From UBA4661 sp002405405 (GTDB lineage Bacteria; Bacteroidota; Ignavibacteria; Kapaibacteriales; UBA4661): DNA of 45,502 nt. Position 1 is the stretch's first letter. Each line of letters starts with the position of its first letter. The stretch is taken from NCBI GenBank assembly GCA_036847245.1, contig DAIUAL010000007.1, positions 1 through 45,502 of the forward strand, read 5' to 3'. Positions 36,791 through 44,903 of the stretch are shown here, piece after piece. The position numbers were made by a program, and so were the translations under genes. The notes beneath the pieces were generated by a model that made no database searches, was not told the origin of the DNA, and saw only the letters and a list, made by a program, of their open reading frames with translations.

Positions 36791-37378
36791 TTATCCTTGT
36801 TGTGAAAGACCATCGGCATTATTACGCAATGATACCAAAACATCATTCAATTTTTTGTAAAAGTATTGGAAGGAACTGTTGCGCTCGCAAGCAATATCCG
36901 GATCGAAACGATGAAGAAGATAGGGAAGAAGCGATGCCCGCCCTCCTCGTGCAAGGCGTGTCGTTTGAAAAAGATGGTTGAACATTTCTTTTGTGAGTGT
37001 GTTCGTTGTTTGATGATAAGATCCTAATTGCAGTTCTTTGTACCAATAGTGCGACAATCCTGCAATGTACCAACTCTCTATTTCCTCTATGACAACAACA
37101 AGGTGCGTTGAGCTGGGCAATTGATATTTCTGATAAATACTGCGTAACCGTTGCTCCAGAGTATGGTATTGCAAGGAGTCTTGATCGGCGAGAAAAAAGC
37201 AAATCGAACCGTCTCGTATCGTATTGTGTACAAATGACGCAATTTTTTTAGGATCAGTTTGACTACACTGTACAGTACCACTAAATGCTACATCATACAA
37301 GCGACAAAGTGGTTTCACAACATATTCGATAAAGACCTGATCGTCTTTTCCCTCGACAAAAAATCTAATTTGTTTCAT
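36791..37378 (-). CDS. TOPRIM-like protein paired with the AAA ATPase
   Basis: A 195-residue protein with the layout of a minimal TOPRIM fold: Glu9 in FFVEGKDD, then FFLADQDS with Asp65 and Asp67 as the DxD pair, each after a hydrophobic strand. It also has VVVIEEIESWYIAGL (residues 94-108), a motif typical of small TOPRIM-like or DUF4276-like proteins that sit next to AAA ATPases. TOPRIM domains bind metal and cut or rejoin nucleic acids in OLD, PARIS and related systems; nuclease activity here is an inference. The start is 15 bases after the ATPase stop, so the two are co-transcribed. Exact family name is uncertain. Confidence 0.72.
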   Translation of the reverse strand: MKQIRFFVEGKDDQVFIEYVVKPLCRLYDVAFSGTVQCSQTDPKKIASFVHNTIRDGSICFFLADQDSLQYHTLEQRLRSIYQKYQLPSSTHLVVVIEEIESWYIAGLSHYWYKELQLGSYHQTTNTLTKEMFNHLFQTTRLARGGRASLLPYLLHRFDPDIACERNSSFQYFYKKLNDVLVSLRNNADGLSQQG

Positions 37379-37393
37379 GGTTGACAGACACCT

Positions 37394-38647
37394 TTAAACG
37401 AACATATCATGAATCATCACATCGGCAATATCAACATCGTCTGACTCTAAATATGCCTGCACAGAAGTGCTTGTATTTGCCCGAAGAACTTGTGTCTCTC
37501 CCTGATGAGTACGATGAACAACTAACAAATTCTCAAGAGCAACATGCTTTACAAGCAGAGGATTGTGCGTGGTGATAATGACTTGTTTTTTTTGCGAGGC
37601 ATCTTCAAGCAGTCGCGCCAACGTACTCATCATAGCAGGATGCAAATAGCGATCAGGTTCTTCAATGATAGCGATTGGTCGTTCGTCAAAGAAGAGAACG
37701 ACGATTAGTGCCAGCATATACACTGTACCATCGGAAAACAGTGAGGAGGGCAACGCCCATGTCGGATTATGTTCTTCGCGCAGAGCAAGATGAACATGCT
37801 GGTGTGTAAAGTTTTGAAGTTCAATGGTAGCGATATGAGGAAATACATAACGAAGAATATGCGTAAAAGATTCTCTTTGCTCAGGATCGGATAAAATACT
37901 CCGCAGAACAACCGCCAAATTTGCACCATCGGCACTCAGTTCTTTTGTGGCAATCAACGGCACAGCTTCTTTCATCCTGCGACTATCAAAATTAAATACT
38001 ACGCAATTATTCAACAGTGCACGCAAAGGAGGAAGAAAGAAAGGTTCTTTGTTGAGTAATGGCATGTCTTCAAGACCAAACAAACGAATACTAAAGCCAT
38101 TATCGATATCTATTGCTGAAGAATCTGCGTCATTGAGCGAACGATAATTCGTTTTTTGAGTTGGGGCATCTTTATCTGCGGCAACAATCCATCGAATAGG
38201 TTTTCCCGATGAATCAGCCCCATTGATGTGAACATACTCCACACTGGTATACTGAACGCGATTACCATCATACTCTACCTGAAGATTGAGGTAATATTTG
38301 CCATAATCACAATGAACATTGATATTCTTGCTGTCTCCTATTTCGACATTTACATCATGCTTTGTCGTAAAAGTAATCTCTATCGTTATAGAGTCCAAAC
38401 CTTGGATAAATGCCGAACTTCCATCTTGCTTGACCAATTGTGTACGAATAGATTCATAGCCACCGACTTGTTGGAGTGTATCGACAAGAGTTTGCCCCGA
38501 CAAACTGCGTAGAAACTCCAGTGCATGAAGCACACTAGTTTTCCCTGCTGAATTTCTTCCCACCAACACGGTAAGCGGCATCAGCGGTATTTCTGTATGC
38601 AGTATGCTCTTGTAATTGGAGAGCGTCAGCGATGTCAAAAAATCCAT
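37394..38647 (-). CDS. OLD-like AAA ATPase (ABC/SMC-type head domain)
   Basis: A 417-residue single-chain ATPase of the AAA_15/AAA_21 kind found in defence systems. It starts with FLTSLTLSNYKSI and Walker A GRNSAGKT (30-37). The middle ~230 residues are a variable insertion. The C-terminal half has a signature-like LFSDGTVYMLALIVVLF, Walker B IAIIEEPDRYLHP (about 326-338) and VIITTHNPLLVKH (about 357-369). It has no TOPRIM domain of its own; the next gene supplies one. The first ATG of the frame (38659) is less likely than ATG 38647, which starts at the conserved strand. It follows proC by 37 bases. Confidence 0.88.
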   Translation of the reverse strand: MDFLTSLTLSNYKSILHTEIPLMPLTVLVGRNSAGKTSVLHALEFLRSLSGQTLVDTLQQVGGYESIRTQLVKQDGSSAFIQGLDSITIEITFTTKHDVNVEIGDSKNINVHCDYGKYYLNLQVEYDGNRVQYTSVEYVHINGADSSGKPIRWIVAADKDAPTQKTNYRSLNDADSSAIDIDNGFSIRLFGLEDMPLLNKEPFFLPPLRALLNNCVVFNFDSRRMKEAVPLIATKELSADGANLAVVLRSILSDPEQRESFTHILRYVFPHIATIELQNFTHQHVHLALREEHNPTWALPSSLFSDGTVYMLALIVVLFFDERPIAIIEEPDRYLHPAMMSTLARLLEDASQKKQVIITTHNPLLVKHVALENLLVVHRTHQGETQVLRANTSTSVQAYLESDDVDIADVMIHDMFV

Positions 38648-38684
38648 ATCACCACACAATGAAAAGAGTACAAAACAATCACAC

Positions 38685-39497
38685 TTATTTTTTCACATAC
38701 AGTACTGATGCTTTTTCAGCGGCGGACGTGATACCACGAATCATCGCTGAACTAAAGCCCTGATGCTCCATTTCATTCAGACCATAAATTGTACAACCAC
38801 GGGGCGTAGTTACTTTATCGATTTCACTCTCGGGATGCGCTCCTGCAAGAAGTAATGAAGCGGCTCCACGGGCTGTTTGCGCCGCCATTTTAATGGCTTC
38901 GTCCGCATGAAAACCGATTTCAATGCCACCTTGCGATGCCGCACGAATTGCTCGCAAAAAGAACGCAATACCACAAGCACACAGTGCCGTTGCAGAAGTC
39001 ATTTGCTCTTCGTGAATGCGAACAGTTTCGCCAACGGTGCGGAAAATTTCTTCTGCTGTTGCTAATTCTTTATGGTGTTTGGCATCGGCGGCAATACATG
39101 TCATGGATTCACGAATAGCGATTGCTGTATTTGGCATAGCGCGTCCCTCCGGCACGGACTTACCGATACGCGAAGAGATTTGCGCAATGCTTGCACCTGA
39201 TGCAACGGAAATCACAATATGTTTTTTTGCAGAAAGCACCGGTGCTATGTCCGCAAGCAGGGCATCAAGTTGTTGCGGTTGTACTGCCAGAATAACAACG
39301 TCAGACTTCCTCACTGCTTGTACATTATCACTCATAGTTTGTATACCACGCTCCGCCAAATGGCTTAAATGCGTGATCGAACGACGTGTAACTGTAATGC
39401 GCTCGGCAGAAAGAAGCTGCGATTCATATAATCCAAGGGCAATAGCATTACCCAAATTTCCACCGCCAAGAATTGCTATCGAATGTTGAAATGCCAT
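38685..39497 (-). CDS. proC: Pyrroline-5-carboxylate reductase
   Basis: It reduces pyrroline-5-carboxylate to proline with NAD(P)H. The Rossmann motif AILGGGNLGNAIALGL begins the protein; SDVVILAVQPQQLDALL, ISVASGASI and PNTAIAIRE follow, and the C-terminal helical domain holds SATALCACGIAFFLRAI and TPRGCTIYGLNEMEHQGF. The 270-residue length is normal. ATG 39497 is used because the frame upstream to 39650 encodes nothing conserved. It is the first gene of the minus-strand unit that continues with the ATPase, the TOPRIM-like gene and the TPP enzyme; no proA or proB lies in the window. Confidence 0.95.
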   Translation of the reverse strand: MAFQHSIAILGGGNLGNAIALGLYESQLLSAERITVTRRSITHLSHLAERGIQTMSDNVQAVRKSDVVILAVQPQQLDALLADIAPVLSAKKHIVISVASGASIAQISSRIGKSVPEGRAMPNTAIAIRESMTCIAADAKHHKELATAEEIFRTVGETVRIHEEQMTSATALCACGIAFFLRAIRAASQGGIEIGFHADEAIKMAAQTARGAASLLLAGAHPESEIDKVTTPRGCTIYGLNEMEHQGFSSAMIRGITSAAEKASVLYVKK

Positions 39498-39695
39498 AAC
39501 GTGAATCAAAAAATGAAGAAAAGCACATGAGGATTGCACCGAATTAGTACATATGCTGATTGGTGATAGAGCGTCATGCGTACACGAGATATTGTTATGT
39601 GCTTTGAATATACACCGAATCAAACAAAACTGCGAACATTGAATCTCCATACTCTCTCCGAGAATAGATCTCCTTGGAATCTTTTTATTGATGTT

Positions 39696-39728
39696 TTTGT
39701 TTCGCTATCAGCGAACTTTTTATTTTTG
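39696..39728 (+). promoter_or_regulatory. Bacteroidota-type promoter with embedded palindrome, upstream of acyl-CoA dehydrogenase
   Basis: TTTG (39696-39699) and TATTTTTG (39721-39728) match the -33 TTTG and -7 TAnnTTTG consensus with a 21-base spacer. The spacer contains TTCGCT-ATC-AGCGAA (39701-39715), a likely operator that would block the promoter when bound. The gene starts 41 bases downstream of the -7 box. Confidence 0.6.
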
Positions 39729-39769
39729 TATCTCGTTTTTTCTCTCCTCTTTATTATTGGACACTTTGT

Positions 39770-40927
39770 ATGAATGAATCCTCAGGCATGAGCATGACGC
39801 TGACCGAAGAGCAAGCGGCTATCCAACAAACAGCACGCGATTTTGCTACGACTGAAATCGCACCAATCGCGTTGCAATACGACGAGTCACAAGAATTCCC
39901 TCATGAAGTTTTCAAAAAACTTGGTGACCTTGGTTTTTTGGGTATTCTCGTACCTACGGAATACGAAGGTTCCGGCTTGGGCTATATTGAGTATGCCTTG
40001 ATTGTCGAAGAAATTGCCAAAGCATGTCCTGCTATTGCACTTGGCGTGGCGGCACATAATGGCTTGTGCACTAATCATATTCTCATGTTTGGTAATGAAG
40101 AACTCAAAAGTAAATATCTTCCCCGTCTTGCGACCGGTCAGACGCTTGGCGCATGGGGCTTGACAGAACCGGGTAGTGGTTCCGATGCAAGCGGAATGCT
40201 CACTACGGCTGTCCGCGATGGTGATCATTATATCATCAATGGCTCAAAAAACTTCATCACTCATGGGAATGTCGGTGAAGTTGCCGTTATTATGGCAGTA
40301 ACCGATCGTAGCAAAGGTACTAAAGGCATCAGTGCTTTTGTCGTGGATAAAACCATGCCCGGATTTTTTGGTTCAAAAAAAGAGAACAAAACCGGTATGC
40401 GATGCAGTGATACTGCCAGTTTAACACTCGATAATGTTCGTGTACCGGCAAGCCATTTAATTGGCAATGAGGGCGAGGGTTTTATTCACGCATTGAAAAT
40501 CTTAGATGGTGGACGTATTTCGATTGCGGCTCTTAGCTTAGGCTTGGCAGAAGGTGCATTACATCATTCGATCAACTATGCCAAACTGCGCAAACAATTT
40601 GGCAAAACACTTGCCGACCAGCAAGCCATACAATTCAAACTTGCGCAAATGTCTACCAATATCGAAGCAGCACGCTTACTGACATTCCGTGCGGCATGGA
40701 TGCGCGACAATGGCATGAAAATCACGCTCGAAGCGGCACAAGCAAAAATGTTTGCCTCGGAAATTTGTGTACAAGCAAGCGAAGAAGCAGTGCAAATACA
40801 TGGCGGGTATGGCTACACCAAAGAGTATCCCGTTGAGAAATTATGGCGTGACTCGAAGTTATTGACCATTGGCGAGGGTACAAGTGAAATTCAACGCATT
40901 GTTATTGCACGCAATATCTTGGCGTAA
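39770..40927 (+). CDS. Acyl-CoA dehydrogenase
   Basis: It oxidises acyl-CoA to trans-2-enoyl-CoA with FAD, passing electrons to ETF. The N-terminal helical domain, the middle domain with GAWGLTEPGSGSDASGM and VTDRSKGTKGISAFVVDK, and the C-terminal domain with RKQFGKTLADQQAIQFKLAQM, QIHGGYGYTKEYPVEKLWRD and IGEGTSEIQRIVIARNIL are all present. Glu369 in GEGTSE is the catalytic base position of short/butyryl-CoA type enzymes, so a short-chain substrate is likely but not proved. ETF genes are not in the window. The upstream promoter carries a palindrome also found before gltB. Confidence 0.95.
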   Translation: MNESSGMSMTLTEEQAAIQQTARDFATTEIAPIALQYDESQEFPHEVFKKLGDLGFLGILVPTEYEGSGLGYIEYALIVEEIAKACPAIALGVAAHNGLCTNHILMFGNEELKSKYLPRLATGQTLGAWGLTEPGSGSDASGMLTTAVRDGDHYIINGSKNFITHGNVGEVAVIMAVTDRSKGTKGISAFVVDKTMPGFFGSKKENKTGMRCSDTASLTLDNVRVPASHLIGNEGEGFIHALKILDGGRISIAALSLGLAEGALHHSINYAKLRKQFGKTLADQQAIQFKLAQMSTNIEAARLLTFRAAWMRDNGMKITLEAAQAKMFASEICVQASEEAVQIHGGYGYTKEYPVEKLWRDSKLLTIGEGTSEIQRIVIARNILA

Positions 40928-41005
40928 TCTTTTACTATAATCTGTTTAATTTAGATCCTATTGATGTAGGCATTAGCCCCCGAGTATCATCATTTTCTTT
41001 GGAGC

Positions 41006-41038
41006 AAGGGCAGTCTGTATGATTGCCCTTCTTTGTTA
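41006..41038 (+). terminator. Terminator-like hairpin after acyl-CoA dehydrogenase
   Basis: AAGGGCA (41006-41012) pairs with TGCCCTT (41024-41030) around an 11-base loop, followed by CTTTGTTA. It lies between the dehydrogenase stop and the murE start, and supports starting murE at 41083 rather than at 41023, which would fall inside the hairpin. Confidence 0.55.
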
Positions 41039-41082
41039 TATACTGCGAATCCCCTCTCTCCACAGTCTTTTTTCTTGTCCTC

Positions 41083-42597
41083 ATGCAACACCTTACGACA
41101 CTTCTTGCCGATATTTCACGTCATACCATTCAATCAGGCAGTACGGATAAACATGTTCCTGCTGTACGCTTCGATTGCGAAACAGTTGAGCGTGGCGACA
41201 TGTTTGTGTATGCACTAGATTTGGAAATTGAGCATGACTATACAAATATTCAACGTGCAATCGAGCGTGGCGCAAGCATCATCGTATGCAATGAACATTA
41301 TGAGCTTCCCTCACCTGAAAACATCACCATTATTCGTGTTCCCGACGGTCGTGTAGCACTTGCCGAAGCCCTCTATAGCTTTCATGGTAATCCACAACGT
41401 GCGATGAAAATCTATGGCATCACCGGCACCAATGGTAAAACAACATCGACCTTTATGCTTCGCTCCCTCCTTACAGAAGCCGGTGAAACGATGGGGTTAA
41501 TTGGTACAACCGGCAACTATATTCGGAATACAATGTACCCGACAAATTTCTCTACACCTGAATCACATTTGCTGTGCGATCTTTTTGTACAAATGCGCCA
41601 AGCCGGTGTTACCTCTGTCGTCATGGAAACTACTTCCCATGGTATGGAATTCGAGCGTGTTGCAGGTATTCCTTTTGCAGGAACAATTTTTACGAACCTG
41701 ACACAAGATCACTTGGATTTTCATGGCACGATGGAGAATTATGCTCGTGCTAAAAAGAAACTCTTTGATCGTATGCAAAGTGCATCAATAGCTGTCCTCA
41801 ATGGCGACAGCTCGTACAGTAACTATATGGTGCAAGATTCTCATGCGGGACATATCATGATGTTTGGTCGCGAAGCAGGTCGTGATGTTGTCATACAGCA
41901 CGAAGGTCTTGGTTTGGAAACAACAAGCTTCATGCTGAAGTTTGGCAATCGAAGCAAAACACCTGAGTCCATTGCGTTCAGCATGAATTTCATTGGTCGT
42001 TTTAATGTTGAAAATGCAACGGGTTGCCTTACCTTATGCCATGAACTTGGTATTGATCCTGCCACGCTTCAGCGCGGTATGGCACGTGCTACGGGTGCGC
42101 CGGGTCGCATGCAACGCATCATTGTTCCCGGGCATGGTTTAGCAGTTGTCGATTTTGCACACTCGCCTGATTCCTTAGAAAAAGCACTTGCTACCTGCAG
42201 AACGATTCTCCATGAGACAGGTAGTACCGGACGCATCATTTGTGTGTTTGGTTGTGGTGGCGACCGCGACCGTACGAAACGCCCGCAAATGGGTACTATT
42301 GCCTCAGAGAATGCCGATTTAGTTGTCATTACCAGCGACAATCCTCGCTCCGAAAACCCTGAACTCATCATTGATGATGTACAAGCAGGTATTCGTGCGG
42401 AGCATCAGGTCAATATCATTCGTCAAGCGGATCGAGGCGCTGCTGTCATGCACGCACTGCACCTGAGCAAACCCGGTGATATTGTCCTCATTGCCGGCAA
42501 GGGACACGAAGAATACCAAATCATTGGCAAAGAATATGTTCCGTACAGCGATGTCAATATCGTGATGAGCATGGCACGGCAGGGACATCGAGCTTGA
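41083..42597 (+). CDS. murE: UDP-N-acetylmuramoyl-L-alanyl-D-glutamate ligase (MurE)
   Basis: It adds the third residue of the peptidoglycan stem peptide in the cytoplasm, using ATP. The ATP-binding loop GTNGKTT (115-121), TTSHGME, NLTQDHLDFHGTMENYARAK and the ligase-domain VVDFAHSPDSLEKAL are present. The substrate-selecting motif is DNPR (419-422), the meso-diaminopimelate type, as in E. coli, rather than the lysine type. The 504-residue length is normal. No other mur genes are adjacent, which is unusual for a gene that mostly sits in the dcw cluster. Confidence 0.96.
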   Translation: MQHLTTLLADISRHTIQSGSTDKHVPAVRFDCETVERGDMFVYALDLEIEHDYTNIQRAIERGASIIVCNEHYELPSPENITIIRVPDGRVALAEALYSFHGNPQRAMKIYGITGTNGKTTSTFMLRSLLTEAGETMGLIGTTGNYIRNTMYPTNFSTPESHLLCDLFVQMRQAGVTSVVMETTSHGMEFERVAGIPFAGTIFTNLTQDHLDFHGTMENYARAKKKLFDRMQSASIAVLNGDSSYSNYMVQDSHAGHIMMFGREAGRDVVIQHEGLGLETTSFMLKFGNRSKTPESIAFSMNFIGRFNVENATGCLTLCHELGIDPATLQRGMARATGAPGRMQRIIVPGHGLAVVDFAHSPDSLEKALATCRTILHETGSTGRIICVFGCGGDRDRTKRPQMGTIASENADLVVITSDNPRSENPELIIDDVQAGIRAEHQVNIIRQADRGAAVMHALHLSKPGDIVLIAGKGHEEYQIIGKEYVPYSDVNIVMSMARQGHRA

Positions 42598-42635
42598 GGT
42601 ACTTTGCTTGCACTGTGCGAGTTCATACGAGGACA

Positions 42636-43292
42636 CTATACATCAACAATCCCATGTTTGATGGCGTACTGAATAACGCTTGTCATCTTGTTGAAATGCA
42701 ACTTCTGCATGATGGTTTTACGGTACTTCTCAATCGTATGATGACTCGTGTGGAGTTTCACGGCAACTTCTTTGCTGGTTAGCCCCTTAGCAATCCACTG
42801 GATAATTTCTTTCTCGCGTAAAGTCAATTCAGTTACTTGCTCGCCGGATTGTTGTTGGGCAACACCTGTGGAGAGGGCTTCTGCAGAATATCGTAGGGCT
42901 TTTTGCGATAGATATATTTCCCCGTTAGCAACTTGCTTCAGTGCCTCGAGGGTGTCCTGTATGGGTCTGTCTTTCTCAATGATGCCATTTACCCCTAATG
43001 CCATACACTCGCGTACGCTTTTTGCATCAATACGTGAGGTGAACACAAGAATAGCAATCTGCGGATAATTTTCACGTACATAGTGCGCAATATCCGCTCC
43101 GCTCATGCTTTGGGGCATATACATATCCAAAAGAAGAACATGTGGTTGTACTTTACGAAGCGATTCAAGAAACTGATCGCCACGATGAAAGCACCCCACA
43201 ACTTTGATTTCTATGGAGTAATGAATCTCGAACCACAATCGTAATGTATCAAGCATTGCTTGATGATCGTCAACGATAACAAGATCTATCAT
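42636..43292 (-). CDS. NarL/FixJ-family response regulator
   Basis: A receiver domain (residues 1-120) with the acidic pair in VIVDDHQ, phospho-acceptor Asp56 in LLLDMYMP, and conserved Thr/Lys positions (LVFTSR, IIEKDRP) is followed by a LuxR-type HTH (LTLREKEIIQWIAKGLTSKEVAVKLHTSHHTIEKYRKTIMQKL). Both domains look complete. No histidine kinase lies in the window, so the partner is encoded elsewhere. It is convergent with murE (38-base gap). Confidence 0.93.
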   Translation of the reverse strand: MIDLVIVDDHQAMLDTLRLWFEIHYSIEIKVVGCFHRGDQFLESLRKVQPHVLLLDMYMPQSMSGADIAHYVRENYPQIAILVFTSRIDAKSVRECMALGVNGIIEKDRPIQDTLEALKQVANGEIYLSQKALRYSAEALSTGVAQQQSGEQVTELTLREKEIIQWIAKGLTSKEVAVKLHTSHHTIEKYRKTIMQKLHFNKMTSVIQYAIKHGIVDV

Positions 43293-43365
43293 AAAAAATA
43301 TAAAGGCGTTTTCCTCATCGCACTAAAAAAGGTTACCGCCAAGCGACCTGACCAAAATGCGACAG

Positions 43366-43387
43366 AAAAACGCCCGCGAGTGCGGGC
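43366..43387 (-). terminator. Intrinsic terminator, minus strand
   Basis: A 6-bp GC-only stem (GCCCGC / GCGGGC, four-base loop) is followed on the minus strand by GTTTTTC. It lies downstream of the thioredoxin-fold gene ending at 43615 and upstream of the response regulator. Confidence 0.75.
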
Positions 43388-43614
43388 ATTCTTCGTTGCG
43401 TCTTTGGTCGAAAAATTGGCGGTATTTCTTTTAGAACGCTACTGAAGATTGCTCTACAAAAATGTATTTTCAATGATTGTGAGTGTACTTCACAAAATGA
43501 ACCCGCAAATATAGCATGAGTGATGCAGAATCTCATGGGAATAAGAGAATTACTTTTTAGATCTTCTTCCGATTTAGTAGAAGTGAAGTTGAAAGAATGT
43601 AGATGAACTGTTGC

Positions 43615-44673
43615 TCAAGCCAACTCACCACCGATAATCTTTGCAAGATCAGATTCTGTTTGTGCACCTAATATTCCCTGATAAACAACTTTGTTGATCG
43701 TATGATCGACAAGAAGAATAGCGGTCGAAATAAATACTAATTGATACAACGTAGAAAAGTGGGTATTGAGACCATAAAAGTCATTTAGTTGCACCCAATT
43801 CATGGCATATCGCTCAATCGATTCTTTCCATACTTCTTTCTTATCATCCAAGCCAATACTCACAACATGGACATCATCATTGGTAAATCGTTGGTGAATG
43901 TTCTTGATCGTATCTATTTGTTTAATAGACAGTGGACTCGAATTCCAAAAGTGTAGAATAGTATATCGCTGATGACCGCGTACAGTCGCAATCGACTTCT
44001 CTATGCCATGAACATCATAATGCGTACCATCAACAAAATCATCTTTTTCTGGCATCATTGCCGTGTATTCTAAACGATGTCGCACGCTATAGACAAACAT
44101 TGATTGTTGAATATCACTCGAAAGAGTAACGTACAAGGTGCGAAGATCATCGTGAGAGAGCATAAATTTTCGCGTGTTTAAAAGATATGCCGAGTACAGT
44201 TCGCTCGGATACATGCGAACATGCTGTGCCACAGACTCCAAGATTTTTTCCTGTAATGCCTTTCTCATTGGTCGCGCCTCATCCATCGTAAGTACTCTTA
44301 CTACATCGCCCATTTGGCGTGGATCACGCAGATGCCTTATCTCGCGCTCGTACTCTGCTATAGTGCTTTCAAAAATGGCCTGTTGTGCCTGTGTTGCTCC
44401 ACTTGTTATGGTGCAATTCATAAAATCTTCCCCCTCAAAACGAACAGTATCATTACTATCAATAAAGAAAGATGTCATTTGGAAGGGTATATTAACTTGA
44501 GCGGCTATCGCTACAATAAAGTGCGGAAATAACCGCTCAATATCCATCGAAAAGACACCATTCTGCATGGGCACTTCCTGCCACAATACTGTATTACCCG
44601 TTAATGGATTCGCAACACTGAGCGCAACCTTACCATCTTCTATTGCGGAGAATTTTCCTTGTATGTTGATCAT
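43615..44673 (-). CDS. DUF4369/thioredoxin-fold protein lacking active-site cysteines
   Basis: The N-terminal ~100 residues (INIQGKFSAIEDGKVALSV) resemble the DUF4369 domain common in front of TlpA-like thioredoxins of Bacteroidota. Residues ~235-350 have a thioredoxin-like pattern (RYTILHFWNSSPLSIKQID, then VHVVSIGLDD and STAILLVD), but the CxxC active site is replaced by NSSPLS and the usual cis-proline is also absent, so redox activity is not expected. It may be a structural or binding protein. ATG 44673 starts at the domain; a GTG at 44748 would add a hydrophobic leader (YGFLVDFFCILFSLHY) that could be a signal or anchor, so the start is uncertain. Confidence 0.7.
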   Translation of the reverse strand: MINIQGKFSAIEDGKVALSVANPLTGNTVLWQEVPMQNGVFSMDIERLFPHFIVAIAAQVNIPFQMTSFFIDSNDTVRFEGEDFMNCTITSGATQAQQAIFESTIAEYEREIRHLRDPRQMGDVVRVLTMDEARPMRKALQEKILESVAQHVRMYPSELYSAYLLNTRKFMLSHDDLRTLYVTLSSDIQQSMFVYSVRHRLEYTAMMPEKDDFVDGTHYDVHGIEKSIATVRGHQRYTILHFWNSSPLSIKQIDTIKNIHQRFTNDDVHVVSIGLDDKKEVWKESIERYAMNWVQLNDFYGLNTHFSTLYQLVFISTAILLVDHTINKVVYQGILGAQTESDLAKIIGGELA

Positions 44674-44903
44674 ATAATGCAGGGAGAAGAGTATGCAAAA
44701 AAAATCTACGAGAAAGCCGTAAGGAGCCAGTGCATCTTTAGGGAACACACGATGAACACCAAAAATTATGAATAGTTTTTCTCATGGCAGAAAAAGCAAC
44801 CACACCCTCCTCTGTCACTTCTTCAAACACGCTGTCGTTTATCAAAAGAGAATCTGAAGATATGATTCAAAAAAAAGATGTGGTATGCTTCGGCAGAGTA
44901 ACA

